A DNA stretch of 64,000 bases. It comes from an uncultured Draconibacterium sp. (GTDB taxonomy: Bacteria > Bacteroidota > Bacteroidia > Bacteroidales > Prolixibacteraceae). The notes under the pieces are model-generated. The model ran no database searches. It worked only from the letters and a program-made list of their open reading frames with translations, and had not been told where the DNA came from. Within the stretch, counting starts at the first letter, position 1. Every line of letters begins with the position of its first letter. The stretch is taken from contig NZ_OY775906.1 of NCBI RefSeq assembly GCF_963675065.1, forward strand, positions 2,892,001 through 2,956,000. The letters run 5' to 3'. Below are positions 48,832-57,309 of the stretch, piece by piece. A program made the position numbers and the translations under genes.

Positions 48832-50706
48832 TTAATCCGGAATTGTTACACCCAGTTCATCCGCAAGGGTAATATATCGTTCATCGTTTTTTACCCTGCC
48901 GAAAACAGGATGGAGCATTAACACAGGCAGGTCTTCGTTTCGGTATTCGTAGGCAATATCGAGGTAATCAAGAGCACCTTGTTTACGATCAACAAGTAAG
49001 TGAGCCATAGCAATAATCGGAGGATTTGAGCAATATAATTTATCACCCGCGGTAAATTTTGTCAGAATAAAATCTACGGAATGATTGAAATCGTTGACCT
49101 CAAAAAACTCGGCCATATCGGTATTCCCCATTATCATATGAAGTTCTTTCCACGAGTTCTTTGCCATTTCATTATCTCCACTCATAAAGTAAGCAAATCC
49201 AATACCATCCCAGGCAAAGCTATATCGCGGATATAGTTCGAGCACTTTTTTAAACTGCTCAACCGACTTCTCATATTCGCCGGCGTACATATATCGCTCG
49301 GCCACCAAACAACCTATCCGGGCATTGAGCGGATCGTATTGTTCGGCAATCAATGCCTGCTGAACCGATTTCTTATGATTCCCTTTTATCAGGTAATAAT
49401 CAGATAAAATCATATAACCATCCTTGTTGTTTGGATTCAATTTCAGGCCTTTTTCCGCCATCTCCTTCATGCCTTCCCAGTCCCAGTCAACCTTACGCAT
49501 AATCATACCTTTAGTAATATAGGCTTCTGCCAAAGATCCATCCAGCTCAATGGCTTTATCTAATGCGGTATTTATAGCTTTTTGACTCTCTAACCTGTTT
49601 TGCAGCTTTTCTTCGTTATTGCCCGGAAACATTTTGTTCTTTGCCATATAAGCTTCCGCCAAACTGCAATAAGCAGGTGCAAAATCTGGATTGTTCGCGA
49701 TTGATTCTTTTAAATAATTAATGGCCATACTAACCGCTTCGGGATTTTGTTGCTGCCAAAGTTGGTCCCCCCTCAGATACAATTCCTGTGCCTTTGGATC
49801 AGCATCCTTTATTTCACGCGTGTCACTTTCCGGCATAACAGCCAGATTTATTTCTTCTGCAATGCGGCTTGAAATATCGCTGGAAACCCCTCTGATATCT
49901 GTGGCGTGACTATCGTATTTATTGGCCCACAAATGCCGTTCCTGCGGAAAAGGTTCGATTAACTGAACGATGACGCGTAAACTGTCTGCTCCGTAAATTA
50001 TTGATCCTTCGAGTAAAAGATCGACACCCAGTTTTTCTGCAATTTCGGAATAGAGTTTTACTGAATCCCTGAACAACATTGCCGATCCCCTGGAAATGAC
50101 ACGTAACTCCTTAAAACGCGACAATTCAAGTGTAATGGCATCGGTTAGTCCCATCGAAAGATATTCCTTGTCTTTGTTCTCTGATAAATCAAGCAAAGGT
50201 AGTACTGCAATTGAAGCATACTGATTTTCAGCACCTGAAGTCTTTGCCGACCTCGATCCCCAATAACCAAAAACTGCGGTAACAATAATAAACAACAGAA
50301 ATAAACCAGCCACTCTCAATCGGTTTCGTGAAATGGGAATCTGCCTATTTTCCTGCTCTTCTGATTCTCCGGTTTCTGCACGTTTTTTATAATCGCCGGG
50401 TGTACAACCATATTTATCGTGAAAACATTTATTAAAATACGACGGACTACTAAAGCCAACTTTATAGGCAATCTCGGAGACTGTATGATCGTCATTTTCG
50501 ATAAGTGAAATGGATTCTTCCAAACGAATGTCGCGAATAAACTTGTTGGCAGATTTGCCGGTAACCGACTTGATTTTGCGAAGAAATTGCGAACGGCTCA
50601 ATCCCATTTCGCTAGCCAATTCACTTACACCAAATTTATCATTCTCCAGGTTATTGAGGATAAATTGTTTGGCTTTATTAATGAAAAGCTCAGGCATAAG
50701 GCTCAA
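48832..50706 (-). CDS. Membrane-spanning AraC-type regulator with TolB-like and TPR domains
   Basis: A 624-residue protein. An N-terminal AraC/XylS DNA-binding domain (about 10-108) has two helix-turn-helix units; the second reads V-S-E-I-A-Y-K-V-G-F-S-S-P-S-Y-F-N-K-C-F. One transmembrane helix (about 131-149) follows, then a FlgO/TolB-N-like domain (about 165-290; I-A-V-L-P-L-L-D-L-S-E-N and L-L-E-G-S-I). The rest is at least six TPR-like repeats (Y-C-S-L-A-E-A-Y, A-E-A-Y-I-T-K-G, F-A-W-D-G-I-G-F-A-Y-F). With the DNA-binding part in the cytosol, the TPR region should lie in the periplasm, making a one-component sensor. The likely target is a neighbouring gene, such as the Ntn hydrolase behind it, but this is inference. 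Confidence 0.85.
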   Translation of the reverse strand: MSLMPELFINKAKQFILNNLENDKFGVSELASEMGLSRSQFLRKIKSVTGKSANKFIRDIRLEESISLIENDDHTVSEIAYKVGFSSPSYFNKCFHDKYGCTPGDYKKRAETGESEEQENRQIPISRNRLRVAGLFLLFIIVTAVFGYWGSRSAKTSGAENQYASIAVLPLLDLSENKDKEYLSMGLTDAITLELSRFKELRVISRGSAMLFRDSVKLYSEIAEKLGVDLLLEGSIIYGADSLRVIVQLIEPFPQERHLWANKYDSHATDIRGVSSDISSRIAEEINLAVMPESDTREIKDADPKAQELYLRGDQLWQQQNPEAVSMAINYLKESIANNPDFAPAYCSLAEAYMAKNKMFPGNNEEKLQNRLESQKAINTALDKAIELDGSLAEAYITKGMIMRKVDWDWEGMKEMAEKGLKLNPNNKDGYMILSDYYLIKGNHKKSVQQALIAEQYDPLNARIGCLVAERYMYAGEYEKSVEQFKKVLELYPRYSFAWDGIGFAYFMSGDNEMAKNSWKELHMIMGNTDMAEFFEVNDFNHSVDFILTKFTAGDKLYCSNPPIIAMAHLLVDRKQGALDYLDIAYEYRNEDLPVLMLHPVFGRVKNDERYITLADELGVTIPD

Positions 50707-50862
50707 TTCGTTTTGGTTTTCGAACGTATCACAAACACTTAAATATACGATTTTTACAACACATTGAAAAACAATTACCTAAACCAACCTTTTACTACAA
50801 AATAGTTTCGAACGTATGTAAATTTACGATGAATGCCGAGTACGTTATTTCACGACCAGAAG

Positions 50863-52290
50863 TTAATCTTCTCTTATTAATGTGAAGTTTCCGTAATAGT
50901 CTTCTATTCCATAAAGTTCAACAAATAACTGATCTTCGTGAATATAGCCTTTAACTTCCTGTATTCTTCCGGATTTTGTTTGAAAGGTAAAACAGAGCTG
51001 ATTCCCAATCATTTTCAAGTTATTAACCTCGTAATACTCCCCCTCTTCGGCCTGCGAAACAACAGCAGAAACAGCATTCCCTGTCACTTCAAATTTTAAT
51101 AAAAAGTTCAGGCCATCATTTGCAGAAGGTATACTTTTCCATGTTCCCTTAAAAAAATGGTTGGCACTGTCGCGATACGAATCGGTATGATTTACAATTC
51201 GTTTTGTAAACCCGGCACCGCTTAGTTCGCCATGTGTATAAAAATCTTCTGGTAGAACTGGCAGTAATTCAGTGCGGATAAAATGGCGCATAATACTTTT
51301 GGAATAGGGATTAAATAACAACAGAACATTGCCATTAAAGCTTGTGGCAATATTCAGCACCTGCGCCGGTTCCTTATTGCTAAAATCAATTTCGTCCATT
51401 ATCAGAGTCTTTCTTCCAGGATTAATACGGGTTCGAAAATGAACCGTCCGATCTTGGGCATCGAACAGGATTGACCACTCAGGATCGCCGAAAACACGTA
51501 AAGTTTTCAGCATATAAAAACCATATTCAACCGGATCATCTTCTTTTTTGAAGTTATCGATCATTACCGCCGTACGCACAAAACGAGGCACATTCGGATC
51601 TGTTTCGTCGGGCTGATACTCGCCACCAAATCCACGGAAATATTTTAACAGTTCCAACTCACGATCATACGGCGAATTAAAAAGTGCCGGAACAGGCATT
51701 TCATCTCCGGTGTGCACTACCACTTTGCCATTTATAAACGCAATTGCTGCCGTATTTCCCTCGGCATCGCCCACAAAGAAATGCCAGCTCCAGCCATCAA
51801 TCTCAAATCCTGATGCACTGCGGATAGCCTCTTCAGTAGTCGAGAAATTATCGAGAATGTACTGCATCCAGTTCATTTGGTTGAGTTTGGGCAGACTATC
51901 GTTTTTCGGGTAATCAGCCTCTTCATTCATCTCCCAAATAAACAACCCCGCTTCGTTCATTCCGCCATCCGGGAAATCTTTTCCGAAATTGTTAAAGGTC
52001 ACCGATCCGTAGCGCGAAATCCAGGTATGCGAGGAAGGATTCACCCCCGCTCGTGTAATGATTTCACTCCATGTTCGGCCTGTTTTAAACATGCCTCGTT
52101 TGTTAATAAACACCAGCCCCGGCACACCAAAATCGCCTTCGTCGAGGTTGTGCCCATAGATTAGGATTTTGCCCTTTTGCAATTTAAAAGTTGAGGATGC
52201 CAGAACGCCCTTGTATTGCGGCAGAAATAGAAACAAGGAAGTAACAAACAGCGCAATTATAGTTTGTAGAATTCTCACTTTTCCCGCCAT
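50863..52290 (-). CDS. Choloylglycine/penicillin-V-acylase-like Ntn hydrolase, Ser at the Cys site
   Basis: A 475-residue exported protein. A hydrophobic leader (about 8-24) is followed by V-L-A-S-S-T-F-K-L with likely cleavage after A31. The sequence then reads G-K-I-L-I-Y-G-H-N-L-D-E-G-D and R-Y-G-S-V-T-F-N-N-F-G, as in the linear-amide C-N hydrolase family. That family normally begins with an autocatalytic N-terminal Cys; here the aligned position is Ser32. The C-terminal 110 residues form an added beta-rich domain. If active, it would be an N-terminal-serine amidase acting on acylated amines in the periplasm; it could also be inactive. Substrate unknown. Confidence 0.75.
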   Translation of the reverse strand: MAGKVRILQTIIALFVTSLFLFLPQYKGVLASSTFKLQKGKILIYGHNLDEGDFGVPGLVFINKRGMFKTGRTWSEIITRAGVNPSSHTWISRYGSVTFNNFGKDFPDGGMNEAGLFIWEMNEEADYPKNDSLPKLNQMNWMQYILDNFSTTEEAIRSASGFEIDGWSWHFFVGDAEGNTAAIAFINGKVVVHTGDEMPVPALFNSPYDRELELLKYFRGFGGEYQPDETDPNVPRFVRTAVMIDNFKKEDDPVEYGFYMLKTLRVFGDPEWSILFDAQDRTVHFRTRINPGRKTLIMDEIDFSNKEPAQVLNIATSFNGNVLLLFNPYSKSIMRHFIRTELLPVLPEDFYTHGELSGAGFTKRIVNHTDSYRDSANHFFKGTWKSIPSANDGLNFLLKFEVTGNAVSAVVSQAEEGEYYEVNNLKMIGNQLCFTFQTKSGRIQEVKGYIHEDQLFVELYGIEDYYGNFTLIRED

Positions 52291-52441
52291 TAAAATATTT
52301 GTTTTTATAACGCGTAAATCCTTTGGTGGTTACGCTTGTCTGTTTAAACAAATAACAAATGTGGCTTGTTCGACTATCTTTTGAGAATACTCCCAAGGCT
52401 TATTCAATTCATTATTCTTGTGTTGGGAGACTACCAAAACA

Positions 52442-52478
52442 AAAGCCACCCTCTGTCAACTGACAGAAAGTGGCTTTA
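52442..52478. terminator. Terminator of the etf/acyl-CoA dehydrogenase operon
   Basis: AAAGCCAC/GTGGCTTT outer stem and CTGTCA/TGACAG inner stem with a very short loop; A- and T-runs on both sides. It lies about 45 nt after the acyl-CoA dehydrogenase stop on the minus strand. Confidence 0.8.
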
Positions 52479-52521
52479 TTATTTTCTTGCTAAAAGCTAA
52501 TAGCTTGTGGCTCGTAGCTTG

Positions 52522-54234
52522 TTATTGCATTTCAAATTTATAATCGCCCATGTCGCTTAATTCCGATGCACGGATAAACTCGGCATGTGCTTTCACCTGT
52601 GCTTTTGCAAAAGCGATGTAGTTTTTGGTCGATTTCAGGAACGAAGCCTCGCGGTTAGTATCCAGTAACAACAGGTAACTCATAATAATGTGGCCTGCCA
52701 TTTCAACCAAACGACGTGCGTGGAAATCAACAAACTCGTTGTCGCCAGGCGCAGTTACCTTCTTCACTGCTTCTTCGTAATCGGCAGTTAGAATAATCAA
52801 GGTACGTTTCAGGTATTCCAAAGTTGGCGAAACCTTTTCAGCTTCGTATGCACGAATCTGGTTGAGATAACCACCTGTAGTTACACCACGGATGGCAGCA
52901 ACAACCTGCAACTGTGTTGTACCTTCGTAAATCGAGGTAATACGTGCATCGCGATAGATACGCTCAACCGGGTAGTCTTTCATAAAGCCCGATCCACCAT
53001 GAATCTGAACCGCATCGTAAGCCAGCTGGTTGCTGTATTCGCTCGCCATTCCTTTTACAAGCGGAGTAAAGATATCGGCCAAACGCTGGTACTTTTTCAT
53101 TTCGTCGCGCTCTTCTTTCTCCAGTTTACGTTCTTCGGCAATGTGCATGTATGTTTTGTACATATCAACAAAACGCGAAGTTTCGTACAATAAAGTACGC
53201 GACGCATCTAGTTTAGCTTTCATCAGCGAAAGCATTTCGTAAACAGCCGGGAATTTAATAATGGCCTTACCAAACTGCATCCGTTCTTTGGCGTATGCCA
53301 TTGCCTCGCGGTAAGCAGCTTCGCAAACGCCTACCGACTGCGCTGCAATACCCAAACGAGCACCATTCATCAACGCCATTACATATTTGATCAAGCCCAT
53401 TTTACGCGAGCCAACCAATTCGGCCGGAGCATCTTTGAATACCAGTTCGCAGGTTGGCGAACCAATGATACCCATTTTATGCTCGATACGACGAACGGTT
53501 ACTCCACCCGATAGTTTGTCGTAAATAAACATTGACAAACCACGTCCATCTGATGTTCCGGGTTCCGAGCGGGCCAAAACAAGCGAAATTTCGCCATCGC
53601 CATTAGTGATGAAACGTTTTACACCATTCAGTAACCAAACTTGTTTTTCCTCATTCCAGGTGGCTTTTAACTGCACCGCCTGAAGATCGGAACCTGCATC
53701 CGGCTCGGTTAAGTCCATTGCCATGGTGTCGCCGTTGCAAACACGTGGCAGATACTTTTCTTTTTGCTCTTCCGAAGCAAATTCGTTAATGGTTTCGGCA
53801 CAGTCCTGCAAACCCCAAATGTTTACAAAACCGGCATCGGCCCGCGATACAATATCGGCAGCCATAATATAAGGCACAATCGGGAAATTCAAGCCTTCGT
53901 ACTTGTAAGGCAACGACATTCCCATTAATCCGGCCTGGTTCAGTGCTTTGATATTCTCTTCCGTTCCGCGGGCATATTTTACATGTCCGTCAATAACTTC
54001 CGGTCCTTCAGCATCAATACTTTCCGCATTCTCCGAAACTATGTTACCGCAAATCTCGCCTACAACATCCAGTACACGATCGTAACTGTCAATTGCATCT
54101 TCGTAATCCAGTGGCGCAAAATCAAATTCATCCTTGAAAGTATATTCACGTTCTTTCAACCGAACGATCTCTTTCATTAAGGGGTGATTCAGGTGAAATT
54201 TTAACTCGCTGTTATCTGTATAATAATTTGCCAT
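52522..54234 (-). CDS. Acyl-CoA dehydrogenase
   Basis: A 570-residue flavoenzyme, longer than the 380-residue basic form and similar to the large acyl-CoA dehydrogenases of Bacteroidota with a C-terminal extension (from about 450). Motifs: A-M-D-L-T-E-P-D-A-G-S-D-L (FAD/substrate), K-R-F-I-T-N-G-D, R-M-Q-F-G-K-A-I, Q-I-H-G-G-S-G-F and Y-R-D-A-R-I-T-S-I-Y-E-G-T-T-Q with the likely catalytic Glu. It introduces a trans-2 double bond into an acyl-CoA and passes electrons to the ETF encoded just upstream (22-nt gap). Exact chain-length preference is unknown. Confidence 0.95.
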   Translation of the reverse strand: MANYYTDNSELKFHLNHPLMKEIVRLKEREYTFKDEFDFAPLDYEDAIDSYDRVLDVVGEICGNIVSENAESIDAEGPEVIDGHVKYARGTEENIKALNQAGLMGMSLPYKYEGLNFPIVPYIMAADIVSRADAGFVNIWGLQDCAETINEFASEEQKEKYLPRVCNGDTMAMDLTEPDAGSDLQAVQLKATWNEEKQVWLLNGVKRFITNGDGEISLVLARSEPGTSDGRGLSMFIYDKLSGGVTVRRIEHKMGIIGSPTCELVFKDAPAELVGSRKMGLIKYVMALMNGARLGIAAQSVGVCEAAYREAMAYAKERMQFGKAIIKFPAVYEMLSLMKAKLDASRTLLYETSRFVDMYKTYMHIAEERKLEKEERDEMKKYQRLADIFTPLVKGMASEYSNQLAYDAVQIHGGSGFMKDYPVERIYRDARITSIYEGTTQLQVVAAIRGVTTGGYLNQIRAYEAEKVSPTLEYLKRTLIILTADYEEAVKKVTAPGDNEFVDFHARRLVEMAGHIIMSYLLLLDTNREASFLKSTKNYIAFAKAQVKAHAEFIRASELSDMGDYKFEMQ

Positions 54235-54256
54235 TTTTTACAATTTTAAGTCGTGA

Positions 54257-55276
54257 CTACTTGCTGTTCTTTTTATAATACTTGATCATTTTAGGAATGA
54301 TCTCTGCCACATCTCCGGTAATTACATAGTCGGCTATGGAATTGATAGGAGCTTCAGGATCAGTATTGATCGCGATGATCTGTGCTGATTCTTCCATTCC
54401 CGCACGGTGCTGAATTTGCCCCGAGATACCACACGCAATGTACAGTTTCGGACGAACGGTAATTCCGGTTTGCCCAATCTGACGATCGTGACCTGCCAGA
54501 CCTGAATCGACAGCAGCACGTGATGCGCCAACTTCGCCACCCAACACTTCTGCCAAATCATAAAGCAGTTTGAAGTTCTCTTTCGAGCCTACACCATAAC
54601 CACCGGCAACAACAATAGGTGCACCTTTAACGTTCACTTTGCTTTTTTCCATGTGGCGCTCAATAATCTCAACAACAAAATCTTCGTCGTTTACATATTT
54701 TGCCACATCAAGTGCAACTACTTTTCCTTTGTATTTCGGATCAAGAATCTCTTTTTTCATTACCCCCTCGCGCACGGTTGCCATTTGCGGACGGCAATCA
54801 GGATTGATAATGGTTGCAATGATGTTTCCTCCAAATGCCGGACGAATCTGGTACAGGAGGTTTTCATATTTCTTGTCTTGTTTTTTATCGTAATGATCAC
54901 CAATAACAAGGCTGGTACAGTCGGCAGTTAAACCGCTGTGCAGTGCTGATGATACCCGTGGTCCTAAATCACGACCAATCGATGAAGCTCCCATAAGAGC
55001 AATCTGCGGCTTTTTCTCCTTAAACAGGTTCACCACTATCGAAGTGTGTGGTAAGGTCTGGTATGGATATAAACGCTTGTCATCGGCAAGATAAAGTGTA
55101 TCTACACCGTACGGTATCACCTGTTCTGCAACTTTATCAAGCTTGTGCCCAATAGCAATGGCTTCCAATTTACAGTTTAATTCGTTTGCCAGTCCACGTC
55201 CTTTGGTTAATAATTCCTGACTAACATCAGCTACGTGGCCATCTTCTATTTCGCAATAAACAAATACGTTGCTCAT
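54257..55276 (-). CDS. etfA: Electron transfer flavoprotein alpha subunit
   Basis: A 339-residue protein. The N-terminal half (V-F-V-Y-C-E-I-E-D-G-H-V-A-D-V) is the adenine-nucleotide-alpha-hydrolase-like fold. The C-terminal FAD domain has V-A-G-G-Y-G-V-G-S-K, G-A-S-R-A-A-V-D-S-G-L-A, R-Q-I-G-Q-T-G and the G-I-S-G-Q-I-Q-H-R-A-G-M motif, ending in I-I-A-I-N-T-D-P-E-A-P. With EtfB it takes electrons from the acyl-CoA dehydrogenase encoded next. Second gene of the operon. Confidence 0.96.
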   Translation of the reverse strand: MSNVFVYCEIEDGHVADVSQELLTKGRGLANELNCKLEAIAIGHKLDKVAEQVIPYGVDTLYLADDKRLYPYQTLPHTSIVVNLFKEKKPQIALMGASSIGRDLGPRVSSALHSGLTADCTSLVIGDHYDKKQDKKYENLLYQIRPAFGGNIIATIINPDCRPQMATVREGVMKKEILDPKYKGKVVALDVAKYVNDEDFVVEIIERHMEKSKVNVKGAPIVVAGGYGVGSKENFKLLYDLAEVLGGEVGASRAAVDSGLAGHDRQIGQTGITVRPKLYIACGISGQIQHRAGMEESAQIIAINTDPEAPINSIADYVITGDVAEIIPKMIKYYKKNSK

Positions 55277-55307
55277 TTCTTCAAATTTTAAATTTCATTT
55301 AATGGCC

Positions 55308-56183
55308 TTAGCCAATTGTGTGACTCTTAATTAATTCAACCATCATAGCTTCAATCTCGTTGTCGGCCGCAGAAATTACTTTAGAATCTTTTGCCTGAAG
55401 AACGACATTCTCCACCGTTTTAACTTTGGTTGGCGAGCCGGTAAGACCAAGCTGCGATGCGTCGGTTTCGATATCGTTAACGGTCCATTCCTGAATCATC
55501 AGGTCAGGGTGTTCGTTATACAATGCAGTATAGTCTTCATTTTCCTTTTGAAGTTCGGTAACTGTTCTTGCCTTTTTGAATTTCATGATCCGTTTGGCAT
55601 TACGCGCACGGCAATCAGGAGCTGAGCCGTTAACAGTCATTACCAATGGCATCGGACATTTTGCTGTTTCAACACCATTCTCTAAGCGGCGTTTTACGGT
55701 AACCGATTTGTCTTTTACCTCCAGCACCTCTTCAACATACGTTATTTGCAACATACCGAGCTTTTCGGCCACCTGAGGGCCAACCTGGGCAGTATCACCA
55801 TCAATAGCCTGACGACCTGCAATGATCATATCAATTTTACCCATTTTTTTCAACGCCTGTCCAATGGCATACGATGTTGCCAAAGTATCCGATCCGGCAA
55901 AAGCACGGTCGGTTAGCAAAATACCACCGTCGGCACCTCGATATAAACCTTCGCGAATAATATCGGCAGCCCTTCCCGGCCCCATGGTTAAAATATTGAT
56001 TTTTGATTCAGGAAACTGATCTTTTATGCGCAATGCTTGTTCCAGGGCATTCAAATCCTCGGGATTAAAGATAGCAGGAAGCACAGCCCTGTTTATCGTC
56101 CCGTCAGCCTTCATAGCATCTTTCCCAACATTTCTGGTGTCGGGAACCTGCTTCGCCAAAACAATAATGTTATAAGCCTTCAT
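55308..56183 (-). CDS. etfB: Electron transfer flavoprotein beta subunit
   Basis: A 291-residue protein. It opens with I-I-V-L-A-K-Q-V-P-D-T and has A-L-E-Q-A-L-R-I-K, I-L-T-M-G-P-G-R-A, the G-R-Q-A-I-D-G-D-T-A-Q-V-G-P AMP-binding motif and R-R-L-E-N-G-V-E. First gene of etfB-etfA-acyl-CoA dehydrogenase, with a full consensus promoter 93 bp before the ATG. The order and tight spacing show a dedicated dehydrogenase-ETF unit for fatty or amino-acid-derived acyl-CoA oxidation. Confidence 0.96.
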   Translation of the reverse strand: MKAYNIIVLAKQVPDTRNVGKDAMKADGTINRAVLPAIFNPEDLNALEQALRIKDQFPESKINILTMGPGRAADIIREGLYRGADGGILLTDRAFAGSDTLATSYAIGQALKKMGKIDMIIAGRQAIDGDTAQVGPQVAEKLGMLQITYVEEVLEVKDKSVTVKRRLENGVETAKCPMPLVMTVNGSAPDCRARNAKRIMKFKKARTVTELQKENEDYTALYNEHPDLMIQEWTVNDIETDASQLGLTGSPTKVKTVENVVLQAKDSKVISAADNEIEAMMVELIKSHTIG

Positions 56184-56275
56184 TCAATAAGATTTTTGTA
56201 GATTGATATATATTTATTTTATTTTTTTCGATCTATTGCCGAAGATTTTAGCTACTCCTGCAATTTGAAAGCTAA

Positions 56276-56306
56276 CAAATATAGAAATCGGCGTAAAACT
56301 AACCAA
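56276..56306 (-). promoter_or_regulatory. Promoter of the etfBA/acyl-CoA dehydrogenase operon
   Basis: On the minus strand TTG (56304-56306, in TTTGG) and TATATTTG (56276-56283) are separated by 20 bp, a textbook Bacteroidota promoter. The leader would be about 85 nt. Confidence 0.65.
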
Positions 56307-56920
56307 AGAGATTAGGACTCTGAGACCTTTAATGTTTGTTAAAAAGCAGAGCAGTCAAGGCATTCAGCACTCAAGCACCCGTCCAAACGCAATACTGACA
56401 ATGCTTTAAAACAATCAACCTCAATATTCCAAAATTCTGTGCGGAGAAAGTGGCAATTAATTTAAAACCATTTTAATTAAAAACAGAAGGTTTTAGGGTG
56501 TTCTCAGGCGTTTCAACCAGCCATTTTTGTTACAAAAAGCGAAGTGATGTGATTTTTATATCTTCTTTCGTTTTCGATGCTTTGCCGTTCTTCTCCCAAG
56601 AGGAGGTTTTACTTCAAACAATAGGTGCTTTTATTCAAGCCAAAACACAAAGTTTTCAAACGGTTAAGGAACATCAACAGCATCATTCTTAATAAGAATG
56701 CCCAATTAACCGATTGCTGTATATCGATTATTTTATTACCTTCATCGGCGGATTTCAAACCAAATCTAACCAAATTAATTCAGAAAGCCGGTTAGTTTAT
56801 TACGGGCCGGTTTTTTTATGCGCTTGCAATCTTCCTTTTGTAATTCTTATAGACTTCAAAATATCGTCAGGACATTGCGATTCCATTTTCAGTCTATCGG
56901 CATTTACCAATAATGATACA

Positions 56921-56955
56921 AAAAAAGAGGAACCACTAATGATTCCTCTTTTTAT
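56921..56955 (-). terminator. Terminator of the rpoBC operon
   Basis: AAAAAGAGGAA and TTCCTCTTTTT form an eleven-pair stem with a loop of about ten bases, 16-50 bp after the DUF3467 gene stop on the minus strand. Confidence 0.88.
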
Positions 56956-56970
56956 TATGCTTGTAAATTA

Positions 56971-57297
56971 CTAAGCCTGAGCTGTAGGTCCACCAAAATT
57001 CATTGGTGGCAAATTCGGATCGTTACCTGAATTAACGTTTTTAATCGGGCCATGCTGTGCTTCAAATTTAGCCACATTATCTTGCAAAGCCATTAACAAA
57101 CGTTTGGCATGTTCCGGTGTAAGAATAATCCTCGATTTTACATTCGCTTTTGGAATACCTGGCATAATGCGTACAAAATCAACTACAAATTCAGAAGTTG
57201 AGTGAGTAATAACGGCAAGGTTCGAATAGGTTCCCTGAGCTACTTCCTCGTTCAATTCAATATTTATCTGTTGCGATTTATGCTTTTTATCTTCCAT
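56971..57297 (-). CDS. DUF3467 protein
   Basis: A 108-residue soluble protein: N-terminal Lys/Gln-rich segment, then I-N-I-E-L-N-E-E-V-A-Q-G-T-Y-S-N-L-A-V-I, F-V-V-D-F-V-R-I-M-P-G and S-R-I-I-L-T-P-E-H-A-K-R-L, which is the DUF3467 pattern, and a disordered Gly/Asn/Pro tail. It lies 12 nt after rpoC and is probably in the same transcript. This linkage is common in Bacteroidota and suggests a role near RNA polymerase, but the function is unknown. Confidence 0.88.
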   Translation of the reverse strand: MEDKKHKSQQINIELNEEVAQGTYSNLAVITHSTSEFVVDFVRIMPGIPKANVKSRIILTPEHAKRLLMALQDNVAKFEAQHGPIKNVNSGNDPNLPPMNFGGPTAQA

Positions 57298-57309
57298 AGT
57301 AATCCTTAT

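Larger units (their letters stand above)
56184..56970. other. Intergenic region between rpo and etf operons
   Basis: A 787-bp region between two minus-strand operons. It contains the etf promoter and the rpo operon terminator. Around 56787-56817 a weak hairpin (repeated CCGG) is followed by seven T on the plus strand with no gene before it. A 64-codon plus-strand frame at 56498-56692 lacks any recognisable feature and was not accepted. Confidence 0.45.

Noticed and set aside
56498..56692. Plus-strand 64-codon frame in the rpo-etf gap
   Set aside because: No start context, no family resemblance and no neighbouring gene on that strand.
56787..56817. Terminator-like CCGG hairpin with seven T on the plus strand
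   Set aside because: The stem is only about four strong pairs with a bulge, and no promoter or gene precedes it. It is noted in the gap entry but not called as a terminator.
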